Shown here: one piece after another, positions 18,338 through 27,402 of the stretch
Layout: every line of letters starts with the position of its first letter
Numbering within the stretch: position 1 is the first letter of the stretch
From: Lentimicrobium sp.
GTDB lineage: Bacteria > Bacteroidota > Bacteroidia > Bacteroidales > Lentimicrobiaceae
Reading direction: 5' to 3'
Assembly: GCA_023957275.1 (NCBI GenBank)
Contig: JAMLHF010000001.1
Span: forward strand, 114,568 to 178,567
Length of the DNA stretch: 64,000 nt
Made by a program: the position numbers and the translations under genes
Notes under the pieces: generated by a model
The model's input: the letters and a program-made list of their open reading frames with translations, nothing else
What the model was told of the DNA's origin: nothing
Databases searched by the model: none

Positions 18338-19489
18338 TTGAAGATCGCTGTCAATACGAGATTGCTGTTACCCGGAAAACTCGAAGGAATCGGGTGGTTC
18401 AGCTATGAGAACCTCAAAAGAATTACGACTGATCATCCCGAACACCAGTTCTATTTTCTTTTCGACCGGCCATACCACAGGGATTTTATTTTCAGTGATA
18501 ACGTCATTCCTTTGGTAGCCGGCCCTCCGGCCCGTCATCCCGTGCTGTATTACGTATGGTTCGAAATTACCGTACGCCGCTTGCTTAAAAAGACCGGTGC
18601 CGACCTTTTCCTTTCCCCCGACGGTTATCTTTCCCTGGGGTCAAAGGTGCCTTCCATTGCCGTATTTCACGACCTCAATTTCGAACACTACCCTGACGAC
18701 CTTCCCCGGGCAGAACGCTGGTATTACAGAACCTTTTTCAGAAAATATGCTTCAAAAGCAGCCCGGATCGCAACGGTTTCCGAATATTCAAAGGCGGATA
18801 TTACAAGTCAGTACGGTACGGATCCCGGAAAAATCGATGTTGTTTATAACGGGGCCAACGAGGATTATCTTCCTGTTAATGAATCCGTTAAATCAGAAAC
18901 CAGAAAAAAGTATACCGGTGGCCGCCCCTATTTCTTTTTCGTTGGCTCCCTGCATCCGCGAAAAAACCTGGTCAATCTTTTCAGGGCTTTCGATCTATAC
19001 AAAAAAACCGATAACCATAACACCGTGCTTTTGCTTGCCGGTGCAAAAAAATGGTGGACAGGAGAGATTGCGTCTGTTTATGAAAGCATGGAATTCAAAA
19101 ACGATGTGATCTTTTCGGGCAGGCTGGAAACAAGCGAGATGCGCAATGTGATGGGTTCAGCCATTGCGCTCACCTATGTTTCCTATTTCGAAGGGTTCGG
19201 CATACCTATCGTGGAAGCTTTCCGCTGCGGAACACCGGTAATCACATCCAATATCACTTCCATGCCTGAAGTAGGCGGCGATGCTGCTCTTTATGCAGAC
19301 CCTTTTAAACCGGGGGAAATTGCTGATGCCATGATTAAGATCGCAAACGATGACACCCTCCGTGAACAACTGATCAAAGCCGGAACTGAAAGGGCCGGGA
19401 TATTCACCTGGGATCAATCAGCCCGGAGGCTATGGCAAACTATGGAGAAAGCACTTGCAGCTCAGACGGATTTCTCAGCGCGCTTGTAG
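18338..19489 (+). CDS. Glycosyltransferase family 4 (GT-B)
   Basis: The 383-residue protein is a retaining GT-B glycosyltransferase. The start is a TTG, chosen because translation from it gives the standard first strand MKIAVNTRLLL and no ATG fits. Family landmarks include FVGSLHPRKNLVNLFRAF (nucleotide-sugar domain start), the E-x7-E element around SYFEGFGIPIVEAFRCGTPV, and TSNITSMPEVGGDAALYADP. It probably adds a sugar to the glycan handled by the neighbouring Wzx/Wzz/ligase genes. Its 3' end overlaps the convergent putP gene by 28 bases. Donor and acceptor cannot be told. Confidence 0.88.
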   Translation: MKIAVNTRLLLPGKLEGIGWFSYENLKRITTDHPEHQFYFLFDRPYHRDFIFSDNVIPLVAGPPARHPVLYYVWFEITVRRLLKKTGADLFLSPDGYLSLGSKVPSIAVFHDLNFEHYPDDLPRAERWYYRTFFRKYASKAARIATVSEYSKADITSQYGTDPGKIDVVYNGANEDYLPVNESVKSETRKKYTGGRPYFFFVGSLHPRKNLVNLFRAFDLYKKTDNHNTVLLLAGAKKWWTGEIASVYESMEFKNDVIFSGRLETSEMRNVMGSAIALTYVSYFEGFGIPIVEAFRCGTPVITSNITSMPEVGGDAALYADPFKPGEIADAMIKIANDDTLREQLIKAGTERAGIFTWDQSARRLWQTMEKALAAQTDFSARL

Positions 19490-20898
19490 GTGCACAGGCT
19501 TACAAGCCACACGGCGGCGAATGCAAGTACAAAGGAAGCAAACCGCACGCTGATTGCCTGATCGAGGTAAGCAATTTCAGACCAGATTATTGTTGAGAGC
19601 GAGCCCGTTAACATACCGGCAAGCACTCCCTGCCAGGTTGTCTTTCGCCATTTAAGCAACAGCAGCAGCGCCGGGCCAAACGAAGCCCCCAGACCCGACC
19701 ATGCATAGGAAACCATGGCAAAAATCAACTTTTGCGATGTTACCGCGATGACAAAAGCTGCAAGTCCGACCAGCAAGGTTACTATGCGGCTGAGATTCAC
19801 CATTGCCTTCGGGCTCATGTTTAATTTTAAGATGTTATGGCAAAAATCCTCTGACACAGTCGAAGAAATTACCAGCAACTGTCCGTCGGCAGTCGACATC
19901 ATGGCAGCAATGGCTGCAGAAATCAGAATACCGGCAACCCAGGCCGGCAGCAGGTTGTTGGCAAGCTGAGGCATCACCTTTTCAACATCATCAAAAGCCC
20001 CTTGTCCATACAATGCCAGTCCCACCAAACCAATCACAAAAGCTCCTGCAAAAGCAGGAACAGCCCAGAAAAATGCAATGCGACGGCTTTTCTTCATTCT
20101 GGCAGGATCTTTAAGGGACATGAATTTAGTCAGCAGGTGGGGCTGCCCCATATATCCGAATGCCCAGCTCAGGCCGCCGATGATTGTTGCCGCCGCTGCC
20201 CAGCCTGTTTTGCCTCCTGTAATGCTCAGGTAAGTACCTCCGGCAGCATCCAGTGCCGATCCCAGCGAATGTCCACCGGTTGACACCTCCTGTAATCCGG
20301 CAAGCGGAAGCAATACCAGTGCGCCGAACATCAGTAATGCCTGAATGAAATCAGTCCAAACCACCGCGTGAAACCCACCCAGCATCGTATAAAGAATAAT
20401 TACGGCAGCGCCGGTCACCATGCCGGTAAAAGGGTCAATACCAAAAGTTACGTTGAGCACCTTGCCCGCTCCGTTAAACTGTGCCGCCAGGTAAAACGTA
20501 AAAAAGAAAATAATGATCAGCATGGCAGTAAACCTGATCCATAAGCCGCCTCTGCTGAATTGTTTTGAAAAAACATCAGGCAGGGTGATGGCATTAAAGC
20601 GCTCAGATTGCCGCCGGATGTCCTCTGCCACCGCATACCAATAAAAGAAAATGCCGATCAGGCATCCCAGGGCAGTCCAGACCTCCACAACACCCAGTGC
20701 CAGGGCTGCGCCGGGAAGTCCCAGCAGCAGCCAGGCCGACTCTCCGGATGAACGCTCCGACAATGCTACTACCCAGGAGTTCATCCGCCTGCCTCCGAGA
20801 AAATAATCGGCATTCGACTCATTGCGGCGATACATGTAAATACCTATGCCCATCATGGCAATAAGGTAAATGATGAAACCAATCAGGGTTGTGCTCAT
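19462..20898 (-). CDS. putP: Sodium/proline symporter (SSS family)
   Basis: At 478 residues and about thirteen membrane helices this is a sodium:solute symporter closest in appearance to PutP. YFLGGRRMNSWVVALS and GESAWLLLGLPGAA correspond to the N-terminal signature of proline carriers, with serines in the region that forms the sodium site. AFGYMGQPHLLTKFMSL and the STADGQLLVISS segment are also family features. It would bring proline in with sodium. It stands alone, with a 724-base non-coding stretch upstream. Other SSS substrates (pantothenate, sugars) are less likely from the overall pattern. Confidence 0.87.
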   Translation of the reverse strand: MSTTLIGFIIYLIAMMGIGIYMYRRNESNADYFLGGRRMNSWVVALSERSSGESAWLLLGLPGAALALGVVEVWTALGCLIGIFFYWYAVAEDIRRQSERFNAITLPDVFSKQFSRGGLWIRFTAMLIIIFFFTFYLAAQFNGAGKVLNVTFGIDPFTGMVTGAAVIILYTMLGGFHAVVWTDFIQALLMFGALVLLPLAGLQEVSTGGHSLGSALDAAGGTYLSITGGKTGWAAAATIIGGLSWAFGYMGQPHLLTKFMSLKDPARMKKSRRIAFFWAVPAFAGAFVIGLVGLALYGQGAFDDVEKVMPQLANNLLPAWVAGILISAAIAAMMSTADGQLLVISSTVSEDFCHNILKLNMSPKAMVNLSRIVTLLVGLAAFVIAVTSQKLIFAMVSYAWSGLGASFGPALLLLLKWRKTTWQGVLAGMLTGSLSTIIWSEIAYLDQAISVRFASFVLAFAAVWLVSLCTYKRAEKSV

Positions 20899-21361
20899 AA
20901 ATGCCTGAAATTTGGTAAATAACTGTTAAAGATGCGCTAATATACGGTAATATGATAAAACCGATCAGCCATCCGGCGCATTTATCATAACCTTACTGCA
21001 TCATTGTTGCGAAAATGCATCGTTATCTCAAACAGCATCCACCCTGTCAGAAATTACACCTGCGGATTGTGATAAAATCCCCGCCAAAGCGCATTGTTAA
21101 TCCGGAAATAAGCAAGCCTCACAGGCTGGTATCCTAACCACCGGCATAAACCGGGCAGGAAGAAATCGCCTGGGATATTAGAATTTGCCGTTTGCGGGCT
21201 GTGACCGATCAAGCCATTGAGCGTTTTTACGGACAACAACCTATAAAAAACCAACTGTCCCAAAATTTTTTATACCGGGTTTCAGGTTTTATACTCTTTA
21301 TCACCGTTGTCCGGAAAAACCTGATAACGGACTTGGAGATTCTATACTTCACGATGTTACA

Positions 21362-21467
21362 CTCAGAAAGACAATGTTTTAGGATTCAAAGGAGGGTGCC
21401 TGGTGGCGGCAAAGCCACCACCAGGCACCCTCTTTAAAAAACACACGCAAATTGCAGTCTTTCTGAG
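21362..21467. repeat. Nested inverted repeat, about 106 bp (MITE/REP-like or structured RNA)
   Basis: An outer pair, CTCAGAAAGAC (21362-21372) and GTCTTTCTGAG (21457-21467), encloses an inner hairpin. The inner arms, 21392-21410 and 21414-21432, pair over 19 positions with one mismatch around an AAA loop (GAGGGTGCCTGGTGG against its complement). Two concentric palindromes of this quality are unlikely by chance. It could be a small non-autonomous mobile element, a REP-type sequence or a transcribed hairpin. It lies between putP and the DUF4386 gene and codes for nothing. Confidence 0.6.
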
Positions 21468-21485
21468 CGTTAGCGAAGAACCGAT

Positions 21486-21500
21486 CCCGATACTATCGGG
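21486..21500. repeat. CCCGAT-ACT-ATCGGG palindrome
   Basis: A 6-bp inverted repeat with a 3-base spacer, 19 bases after the nested repeat. It is surrounded by TCTGAGCGTTAGCGAAGAA, a string of the kind I recall as a dispersed non-coding repeat in Bacteroidota genomes. The resemblance is from memory and has not been tested. Confidence 0.35.
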
Positions 21501-21622
21501 AGAGTTCACCGAAGGTAATCTCATGCTTTTCCCCGGGCAATAGTGTTATTTATTAACCAAAGTCAATGAATTACTCCTAAGGGGCAATGTAGCTTTGCAT
21601 CAACAAATTTAAAACTTTGACT

Positions 21623-22339
21623 ATGAAAACAAATGAATTGAATTTATCGGCAAAAACTTTGGCAAGAACTACCGGATTCTTCTACCTGTTAATTATTACC
21701 GGCGGATTGATAAGTGGAATGTTTGTCAGAGGAACATTGATCGACCTTACTAATGCTGAGATTACCCTGAATAATATTATTCAAAACGAAGCTTTATTCA
21801 GGTTAGGATTTTTAGGAGATCTTATCATGGTTCTATCCGACGTAATGGTATCCGTACTTTTCTATTTCCTTCTTGTAAATGTTCACAAAGGTCTTGCAAT
21901 CCTTGCGGCCGTTTTCAGATTATTACAATCATCAGTGCTTGGCGCAAACCTGATCAACCTGTTTAAGCCTGTAGTAATGATTCAAGGCGCAGAAAAAATG
22001 TCAACTGAACAATTGACTGAACTAAGCAGAGATGTAATGACACAGATGCAGGTCTTCGACTATGGTTACTTAATCTCCGGGGTATTCTTTGCGATCAATT
22101 GTTTATTAATGGGAGTCCTTTTGTATAAATCTGCTGATTTTCCAAAATTCATAGGGATAATGATTTTTATTGCCGGCTTAGGATATATGTTTAATTCCAT
22201 GGCAAGTTTTCTGGTCCCTTCACTGATCGAGATCAGTGCAATGGTTATGCTATTTACAGCAGTTATCGCAGAATTAACTTTTTGTGCATATCTATTGACA
22301 GCAGGGGTAAGAAACAAAAGTAAAGAATCCCAGCCATAG
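21623..22339 (+). CDS. DUF4386 family membrane protein
   Basis: The 238-residue protein has about six membrane helices and the features of DUF4386: an N-terminal KTLARTTGFFYLLIITGG helix, a RLGFLGDLIMVLSD segment, and a C-terminal pair of helices. The ATG at 21623 is preferred to an in-frame TTG two codons earlier. It is convergent with a Crp/Fnr regulator whose gene begins one base after its stop, and these two families often sit together in Bacteroidota. Function is not established for the family. Confidence 0.8.
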   Translation: MKTNELNLSAKTLARTTGFFYLLIITGGLISGMFVRGTLIDLTNAEITLNNIIQNEALFRLGFLGDLIMVLSDVMVSVLFYFLLVNVHKGLAILAAVFRLLQSSVLGANLINLFKPVVMIQGAEKMSTEQLTELSRDVMTQMQVFDYGYLISGVFFAINCLLMGVLLYKSADFPKFIGIMIFIAGLGYMFNSMASFLVPSLIEISAMVMLFTAVIAELTFCAYLLTAGVRNKSKESQP

Positions 22340-22340
22340 T

Positions 22341-22925
22341 TTAAGACTTATTCTTTTGGGCAATACGTTTACGTATCCTGCTCAAAGATTCAGGCTGCAC
22401 ACCCAGGAATGTCGCCAGGTGATATTGAGGAACCCGCTGGAGCAATTCTGGCCGGGTTTCTTGTAACATTAAATATCTTTCTTCCGGATTCCTGGTAAGG
22501 TAGTTTTGAAGGACTTCTTGTTGCTTGCCGAATTCCTGCTCAATGCTGTTTCTGCAGAGGGCTTCAAATTTCGGGTACTGTTTATAGAGTCTTTGTTCAT
22601 TATCAAAACTTAATACAGCCAATGTGCAATCTTCAATACATTCGAAATAATGATTTGCCGGAGTTTTATTAAGATAGCTTAAAAGTGATGCAATTGGATC
22701 TCCTTCAATAAAGAACTGCGTTGTTTTTTCTTCGCCATTCAGAATTTGATACGAACGAACACAACCTTTGATGTTGAAGTAACATTCTTTTGCAATGCTT
22801 CCTTCTTCCAGAAGAAGCCGGCCTTTCTTAAATTCTTTGATGGGAATCAAGGTATCCACTGCTTCTATTTCTTCAGGAGTCAGAAACATTTCCTTTGCTA
22901 TCAAATCAGATATTTTTAATTCCAT
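22341..22925 (-). CDS. Crp/Fnr-family transcriptional regulator
   Basis: The 194-residue protein has a cyclic-nucleotide-binding-type beta-roll (about 20-120) and a short C-terminal winged helix (about 150-190), in which HLATFLGVQPESLSRIRKRI is the recognition helix region. There are no clustered N-terminal cysteines for an FNR-type iron-sulfur cluster. Its tail faces the DUF4386 gene with only one base between stops, suggesting a linked pair even though the genes are convergent. The effector is unknown. Confidence 0.85.
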   Translation of the reverse strand: MELKISDLIAKEMFLTPEEIEAVDTLIPIKEFKKGRLLLEEGSIAKECYFNIKGCVRSYQILNGEEKTTQFFIEGDPIASLLSYLNKTPANHYFECIEDCTLAVLSFDNEQRLYKQYPKFEALCRNSIEQEFGKQQEVLQNYLTRNPEERYLMLQETRPELLQRVPQYHLATFLGVQPESLSRIRKRIAQKNKS

Positions 22926-22949
22926 TGGGTGAGTATAAATAAAACCAGA

Positions 22950-23978
22950 CTAAAGGATATTTACTTCCGGTTCCAATATTACGCTAAATCCGGAGTAGAC
23001 CGAATCAATAATTCTCTTTGAAAGATCAAGGATCTGTATCCCGGTGGCCTTGCCATAATTGACGAGCACCAATGCCTGCCGTTCATGCACCCCTGCATCG
23101 CCCTCCCGGTATCCTTTCCATCCGCATTGTTCAATCAGCCAGCCGGCAGCCAGTTTAACGCCATGTTCACCCGGATATGCGGGTATGGAGGGATTTTCAC
23201 TTTTCAGTTTTTCAAAATGCGCATGGCTCACAACAGGATTCTTGAAAAAACTTCCGGCATTTCCAATCACCTCCGGATCCGGCAGTTTGCTGCGCCTGAT
23301 ATTACATACGGCCTGCGCTATTGCTTTCACCGAAGGCATTTCTCTCATTGCTTCAAGTTCTGCCCCGATAGCACCGTATGCGGTATTCAGTAACGGCCGC
23401 TTTCTCAGGCGAAAAGTTACCGATAAAATCAGGTACTGTCCTTTTAACTCATTTTTAAAAACGCTGTTCCGGTATCCAAAAGCACAATCCTCAGCAAAAA
23501 ACTCACGAAATTCTCCCGTGCGCAGCGAAACGGCATCCAGCATATAAAAAGTATCTTTCAGCTCAACCCCGTATGCACCGATGTTCTGTATCGGGCTGCT
23601 GCCGACATTGCCGGGAATCAGGCTCAGGTTTTCAAGCCCGCCGAAACCATGCCTTACACAGTACTGAACAAAATCATCCCAGTTCTCACCGGCCATCCCG
23701 CGCACATAAACGAATTCTTCATCCTGGTCAATAACCTCAATGCCTTTGGTTGAGACCCCAACCACCATTCCGTCAAAATCTCTGGTAAACAATATATTGC
23801 TGCCTCCGCCCAGAAACAGCAGAGGTGTACCGGCCTGGTGAATCATCCGTAGCAGGGCAGGAAGCTCACTTTCATCCGTCAGTTTCGTAAATATAGCCGC
23901 CTTAACATCCATACCGAATGTATTGCAGGACTTCAGGCTGTAATTGAATTTCTGTTCGGGAACAGGGTGTATTGTCAT
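22950..23978 (-). CDS. murB: UDP-N-acetylenolpyruvoylglucosamine reductase MurB
   Basis: The 342-residue protein is a type I MurB, the FAD enzyme that reduces UDP-GlcNAc-enolpyruvate with NADPH to UDP-MurNAc for peptidoglycan. The start at 23978 (MTIHPVPEQKFNYSLKSCNT) is preferred because the conserved LKSCNTFGMDV segment follows it directly and a promoter box lies just upstream. GGGSNILF and IPGNVGSSPIQNIGAYGVE form the FAD-binding part, GYRNSVFK carries the active-site arginine, GNAGSFFKNP the catalytic serine and EPEVNIL the glutamate. Full-length, no oddity. Confidence 0.96.
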   Translation of the reverse strand: MTIHPVPEQKFNYSLKSCNTFGMDVKAAIFTKLTDESELPALLRMIHQAGTPLLFLGGGSNILFTRDFDGMVVGVSTKGIEVIDQDEEFVYVRGMAGENWDDFVQYCVRHGFGGLENLSLIPGNVGSSPIQNIGAYGVELKDTFYMLDAVSLRTGEFREFFAEDCAFGYRNSVFKNELKGQYLILSVTFRLRKRPLLNTAYGAIGAELEAMREMPSVKAIAQAVCNIRRSKLPDPEVIGNAGSFFKNPVVSHAHFEKLKSENPSIPAYPGEHGVKLAAGWLIEQCGWKGYREGDAGVHERQALVLVNYGKATGIQILDLSKRIIDSVYSGFSVILEPEVNIL

Positions 23979-23983
23979 GGGTA

Positions 23984-23991
23984 CAAAGTTA
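23984..23991 (-). promoter_or_regulatory. TAnnTTTG -7 box directly before murB
   Basis: The minus strand reads TAACTTTG only five bases before the murB ATG, so a transcript from this promoter would be essentially leaderless. The same short spacing is seen before lpxC-fabZ. Confidence 0.4.
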
Positions 23992-24223
23992 AGGAGATCG
24001 TTCCGACATTCCGGAGGCATGTACCGAATTATTTACCGGCCGGATTCTTAAGACCGGTTGCAGCTTACCATAAAAATCACAAGCAATTTAATATCAAATA
24101 CGCCCGGATCAGGCACCTGACAATGCGTAAGGATTTAAACTTCGTTAATCAGCACATTTTCACTTCCGCCAGTTTACTGTAAAACAGATGGCCTGCCAAT
24201 AGCAGTGTTTCCAAAAATTCAGG

Positions 24224-24231
24224 TATTTTTG
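24224..24231 (+). promoter_or_regulatory. TAnnTTTG -7 box before the glycosyltransferase pair
   Basis: TATTTTTG lies 28 bases before the TTG start of the gene at 24260. No clear -33 element is present. Confidence 0.35.
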
Positions 24232-24259
24232 CAACCACCAAAACACCTGACTACCTGCC

Positions 24260-25375
24260 TTGAAGAAAGTCATTGTTACCGTAACCAATGATTTAAGCAC
24301 CGACCAGCGCGTTGATAAGTCATGCCGCACCCTCAGCGATATGGGTTTCAGCGTATTACTTGTCGGACGCAGGTTACCGGGCAGCCTTGAGTTGACCGGT
24401 CGTCCATACACTACAAAGCGGATGAAGTTATTATTCAGGAGGGGGCCGCTCTTTTATGCGGAATACAACATCAGGCTGCTTTGGTTACTTATCACCCATC
24501 GTTGTCATTTAATTGTTGCCAACGACCTCGATACGCTGCCTGCCGGCTTTCTGGCGCACAGGCTGAAACGGGTGCCGCTGGTTTATGACAGTCACGAATT
24601 TTACACCGAAACGCCCGAGCTGGTTAACCGGCCTTTTGTTCAGGGAATTTGGGAACGTATTGAAGCGTTTATATTCCCCAGGCTCACTGACATCATAACC
24701 GTCAATGGCAGCATCGCCGGACTATATGAAGAGAAGTACCATAAAAAACTGCATGTGGTAAGGAATATCCCGCGGCGCCTGAAGGAGGAAAAAAGATACA
24801 GCCGGGCAGAGCTCGGTTTACCTGAAGACCGGAAAATCATCCTGTTGCAGGGAGCGGGCATCAACATTCAGCGGGGAGCTGAAGAGGCAATTGAAGCAGT
24901 CAGGCATTGCGAAAATGTCCTTCTGCTCATTATCGGCAGCGGGGATGTGATTGGGAAACTCAAAGAAAAGGCAGAACAGTCAGATTACAGAGACAGGGTA
25001 ATGTTTCTGCCAAAAATGCCGTATGAGGAAATGATGCGTTATACAAGGCTGGCAGACATAGGACTAACCCTGGACAAAGACACCAATATCAATTACCGTT
25101 ACAGCCTTCCGAACAAGCTTTTCGACTATATTCACGCCCGCATTCCGGTGCTGGCATCCCGTCTGCCTGAAATTGCTTCCATTGTCGAAGATTACGATAT
25201 CGGGATGATCACCGAAAACCATAAACCTGAACATATAGCGCTGAAATTAAAGGAGATGCTTGGCGATCAGGAACTCACCTCCAGGTGGAAAAAAAACCTG
25301 GATAAAGCAGCCGAAGCGCTTTGCTGGGAAAAGGAAGAATTAACACTGAAAGAAGTCTATCAAAAATATGTCTGA
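24260..25375 (+). CDS. Glycosyltransferase family 4
   Basis: The 371-residue protein starts at a TTG with MKKVIVTVTNDLSTDQRVDK, the conserved start of a Bacteroidota glycosyltransferase subgroup. DLDTLPAGFLAHRLKRVPLV and YDSHEFYTETPEL belong to the N-terminal acceptor domain; SLPNKLFDYIHARIPVLASR is the nucleotide-sugar region with the expected acidic context. Its last eight bases overlap the start of the next glycosyltransferase, so the two are almost certainly co-translated. It probably builds a surface glycan; sugar and linkage unknown. Confidence 0.88.
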   Translation: MKKVIVTVTNDLSTDQRVDKSCRTLSDMGFSVLLVGRRLPGSLELTGRPYTTKRMKLLFRRGPLFYAEYNIRLLWLLITHRCHLIVANDLDTLPAGFLAHRLKRVPLVYDSHEFYTETPELVNRPFVQGIWERIEAFIFPRLTDIITVNGSIAGLYEEKYHKKLHVVRNIPRRLKEEKRYSRAELGLPEDRKIILLQGAGINIQRGAEEAIEAVRHCENVLLLIIGSGDVIGKLKEKAEQSDYRDRVMFLPKMPYEEMMRYTRLADIGLTLDKDTNINYRYSLPNKLFDYIHARIPVLASRLPEIASIVEDYDIGMITENHKPEHIALKLKEMLGDQELTSRWKKNLDKAAEALCWEKEELTLKEVYQKYV

Positions 25376-26501
25376 CCACCACCTGCATATTGTTTCATTC
25401 GATGTACCTTTTCCGCCCAACTACGGCGGAGTAATCGACGTCTTTTACAAAATCAGGGCGTTGCACCAACACGGCATCCGCCTGCACCTTCATATTTTTG
25501 AATACCCCGGGCGCGACCGGGCAAGTGAACTGGAAGCCTACTGCGAAGAAGTGTTTTATTATTCAAGGAAAACCGGCATTGGGTCCGCCTTTAGTTTTAT
25601 TCCGTATATCGTAAAGAGCCGACGTTCCGAATCCCTGATGAACAATCTTCTGAAAGACAAATACCCGGTACTTTTCGAGGGCATGCATTCATGCTATTAC
25701 CTTGGTGATCCCCGGCTCCGGAATCGCAAGCTGATTTATCGCGAAAGCAACATCGAACATGAATATTATATCAATCTCTTTGCTGCAGAGCACCGCCTGG
25801 TAAAAAAAGCATATTTTCTCGTCGAAAGCATGAAACTCAGGTTTTTTCAGCAAAAACTGAAGCATGCCGGCCTGATGCTTGTGGTATCAGAATGTGATAC
25901 AGATTACCTGAAAAAAGTATTCCCGGAAAAAGATATCAGGTTCCTGCCAAGTTTTCATGCAAATGACGCGGTGAGTATTGAAGCAGGGTGCGGCGATTAT
26001 GCACTCTATCACGGAAATATTGAAGTGCCGGAAAATGAGGCGGCAGTGGAATTTCTTATCAGAAAAGTTTTCGCCGGCAGCAAGCACCGGCTGATCATTG
26101 CCGGAATGAATCCTCAGAAAAGAATAATTGAACTGGCAAAACCTCACGCAAACATCAGTATCATCGCGAATCCTGACGATGAAAAGCTTTTCTCACTGAT
26201 CCGGAATGCCCACGTGAATGTTTTGGTCACCTTTCAGGCTACAGGCTTAAAACTGAAACTACTGAACACCCTATACAATGGCAGACATTGCCTGGTGAAC
26301 CCCCTGATGCTCAACGGAACCGGGCTTGAACCATTATGCGTAATTGCCGAAACAGCGGAAGAGTTCAGAAACAAACTTGACGAACTGCAGGATATCCCCT
26401 TTACCGTATCCGCAGCAGAAAAAAGGCACGAATTACTTGACCAGACATTTTCAAATTCAGGCAATGCCGCCCGGCTGGCCGAAGCCGTTTTCGGAAGTTA
26501 A
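25368..26501 (+). CDS. Glycosyltransferase (GT-B fold, family 1/4-like)
   Basis: The 377-residue protein overlaps the preceding glycosyltransferase by 8 bases. It begins HLHIVSFDVPFPPNYGGVID, the glycine-rich loop that opens many GT-B enzymes, and ALYHGNIEVPENEAAVEFLI marks the second domain. The usual E-x7-E motif is weak: the corresponding region reads HVNVLVTFQATGLKLKLLNT, where a lysine-rich element replaces the acidic one, as in a recognised divergent subgroup. The 3' end overlaps the convergent ftsE gene by 45 bases. Donor unknown. Confidence 0.78.
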   Translation: MSDHHLHIVSFDVPFPPNYGGVIDVFYKIRALHQHGIRLHLHIFEYPGRDRASELEAYCEEVFYYSRKTGIGSAFSFIPYIVKSRRSESLMNNLLKDKYPVLFEGMHSCYYLGDPRLRNRKLIYRESNIEHEYYINLFAAEHRLVKKAYFLVESMKLRFFQQKLKHAGLMLVVSECDTDYLKKVFPEKDIRFLPSFHANDAVSIEAGCGDYALYHGNIEVPENEAAVEFLIRKVFAGSKHRLIIAGMNPQKRIIELAKPHANISIIANPDDEKLFSLIRNAHVNVLVTFQATGLKLKLLNTLYNGRHCLVNPLMLNGTGLEPLCVIAETAEEFRNKLDELQDIPFTVSAAEKRHELLDQTFSNSGNAARLAEAVFGS

Positions 26502-27161
26502 AACCTTACCCGCTTCACATTTCAGGGTACGCGTGGGAAATTTCTCCATCAGCGCGTAATTGTGGGTCGCCATCAGAACTGCGCGCCCTGAGCGGCTGAT
26601 TTCAAATAAAAGAGCCATAATACCTTCCGAAGTTTCAGGATCGAGATTGCCGGTAGGCTCATCTGCGAGGATCAGTTCAGGGTCGTTGAGCAGTGCACGG
26701 GCGATGGCAACACGCTGCTGTTCCCCTCCCGACAACTGGTGGGGCATCTTAAAACCCTTGGTTTTCAGCCCTACCTTCTCGAGTACATCCTTGATCCTGT
26801 CCTGCATGGCCTCTTTATCTTTCCACCCGGTCGCCTTAAGCACAAACAACAGATTATCATTCACACTCCTGTCGGAGAGCAACTGGAAGTCCTGAAAAAC
26901 AATCCCGATTTTCCTGCGAAGATAGGGCACATCCTTCTGCCTGATATTTCTGAGATCGTATCCGACAACTTCTGCCCCCCCTTCATTTACCGGCAAATCA
27001 GCATAAAGGGTTTTCAACAGGCTGCTCTTACCGGTTCCCGTTTTGCCAATCAGATAAACAAATTCCCCTTTAACAATGGAGAGGGTAACCTCGGACAATA
27101 CAAGGATATTACGCTGGTATACGCTCAGGTTGTTCAGATCAATAATAGTATCAAGTGCCAT
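26457..27161 (-). CDS. ftsE: FtsE-like ABC ATPase
   Basis: The 234-residue protein is a single ABC domain. Walker A is GKTGTGKSS, the signature is [17 protein letters not shown], Walker B is [14 protein letters not shown] and the switch histidine lies in MATHN. The close match to cell-division FtsE ([18 protein letters not shown]) supports that name, and FtsE works with the membrane protein FtsX to activate peptidoglycan hydrolases at the septum. No ftsX is nearby, so a LolD/MacB-type exporter ATPase remains possible. The 45-base overlap with the convergent glycosyltransferase is in the C-terminal tail. Confidence 0.8.
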   Translation of the reverse strand: MALDTIIDLNNLSVYQRNILVLSEVTLSIVKGEFVYLIGKTGTGKSSLLKTLYADLPVNEGGAEVVGYDLRNIRQKDVPYLRRKIGIVFQDFQLLSDRSVNDNLLFVLKATGWKDKEAMQDRIKDVLEKVGLKTKGFKMPHQLSGGEQQRVAIARALLNDPELILADEPTGNLDPETSEGIMALLFEISRSGRAVLMATHNYALMEKFPTRTLKCEAGKVLTSENGFGQPGGIA

Positions 27162-27170
27162 GCATCAGTG

Positions 27171-27187
27171 CTTTGCATGCAAAGATA
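27171..27187 (-). promoter_or_regulatory. Promoter box and palindrome before ftsE
   Basis: The minus strand reads TATCTTTG (27180-27187), a -7 match 18 bases before the ATG. It overlaps the perfect 14-bp palindrome CTTTGCATGCAAAG (27171-27184), which could be an operator. Confidence 0.4.
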
Positions 27188-27402
27188 GGGCTACTTTTTT
27201 AAATGAAAGGGGGATTTTAACAATTAATGCAACGCGCAGACCCGCCGGCAAATGAACCAAACCGGGCAGCCGGATAAGGCTTGCTGTCAGCCTGATAACA
27301 ACCTTGTGTTCAACAAACCACGAACCGGGCACTTGCGCGAAGTTCAGCCTGAACATCCGCTTTAAGTCGTACTTATGCCGGCCTGAAATACCATGCATAA
27401 AT

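Larger units (their letters stand above)
20899..21622. other. Long intergenic stretch with a nested inverted repeat, no gene seen
   Basis: No coding sequence is convincing in this 724-base gap; the short open frames resemble no protein and overlap the palindromes. The right half holds a nested inverted repeat (21362-21467) and a CCCGAT palindrome (21486-21500), listed separately. The rest shows nothing I can name. Confidence 0.6.

Noticed and set aside
21054-21437. Small open frames in the putP-DUF4386 gap
   Set aside because: They show no resemblance to any protein, overlap each other on opposite strands and run through the palindromes.
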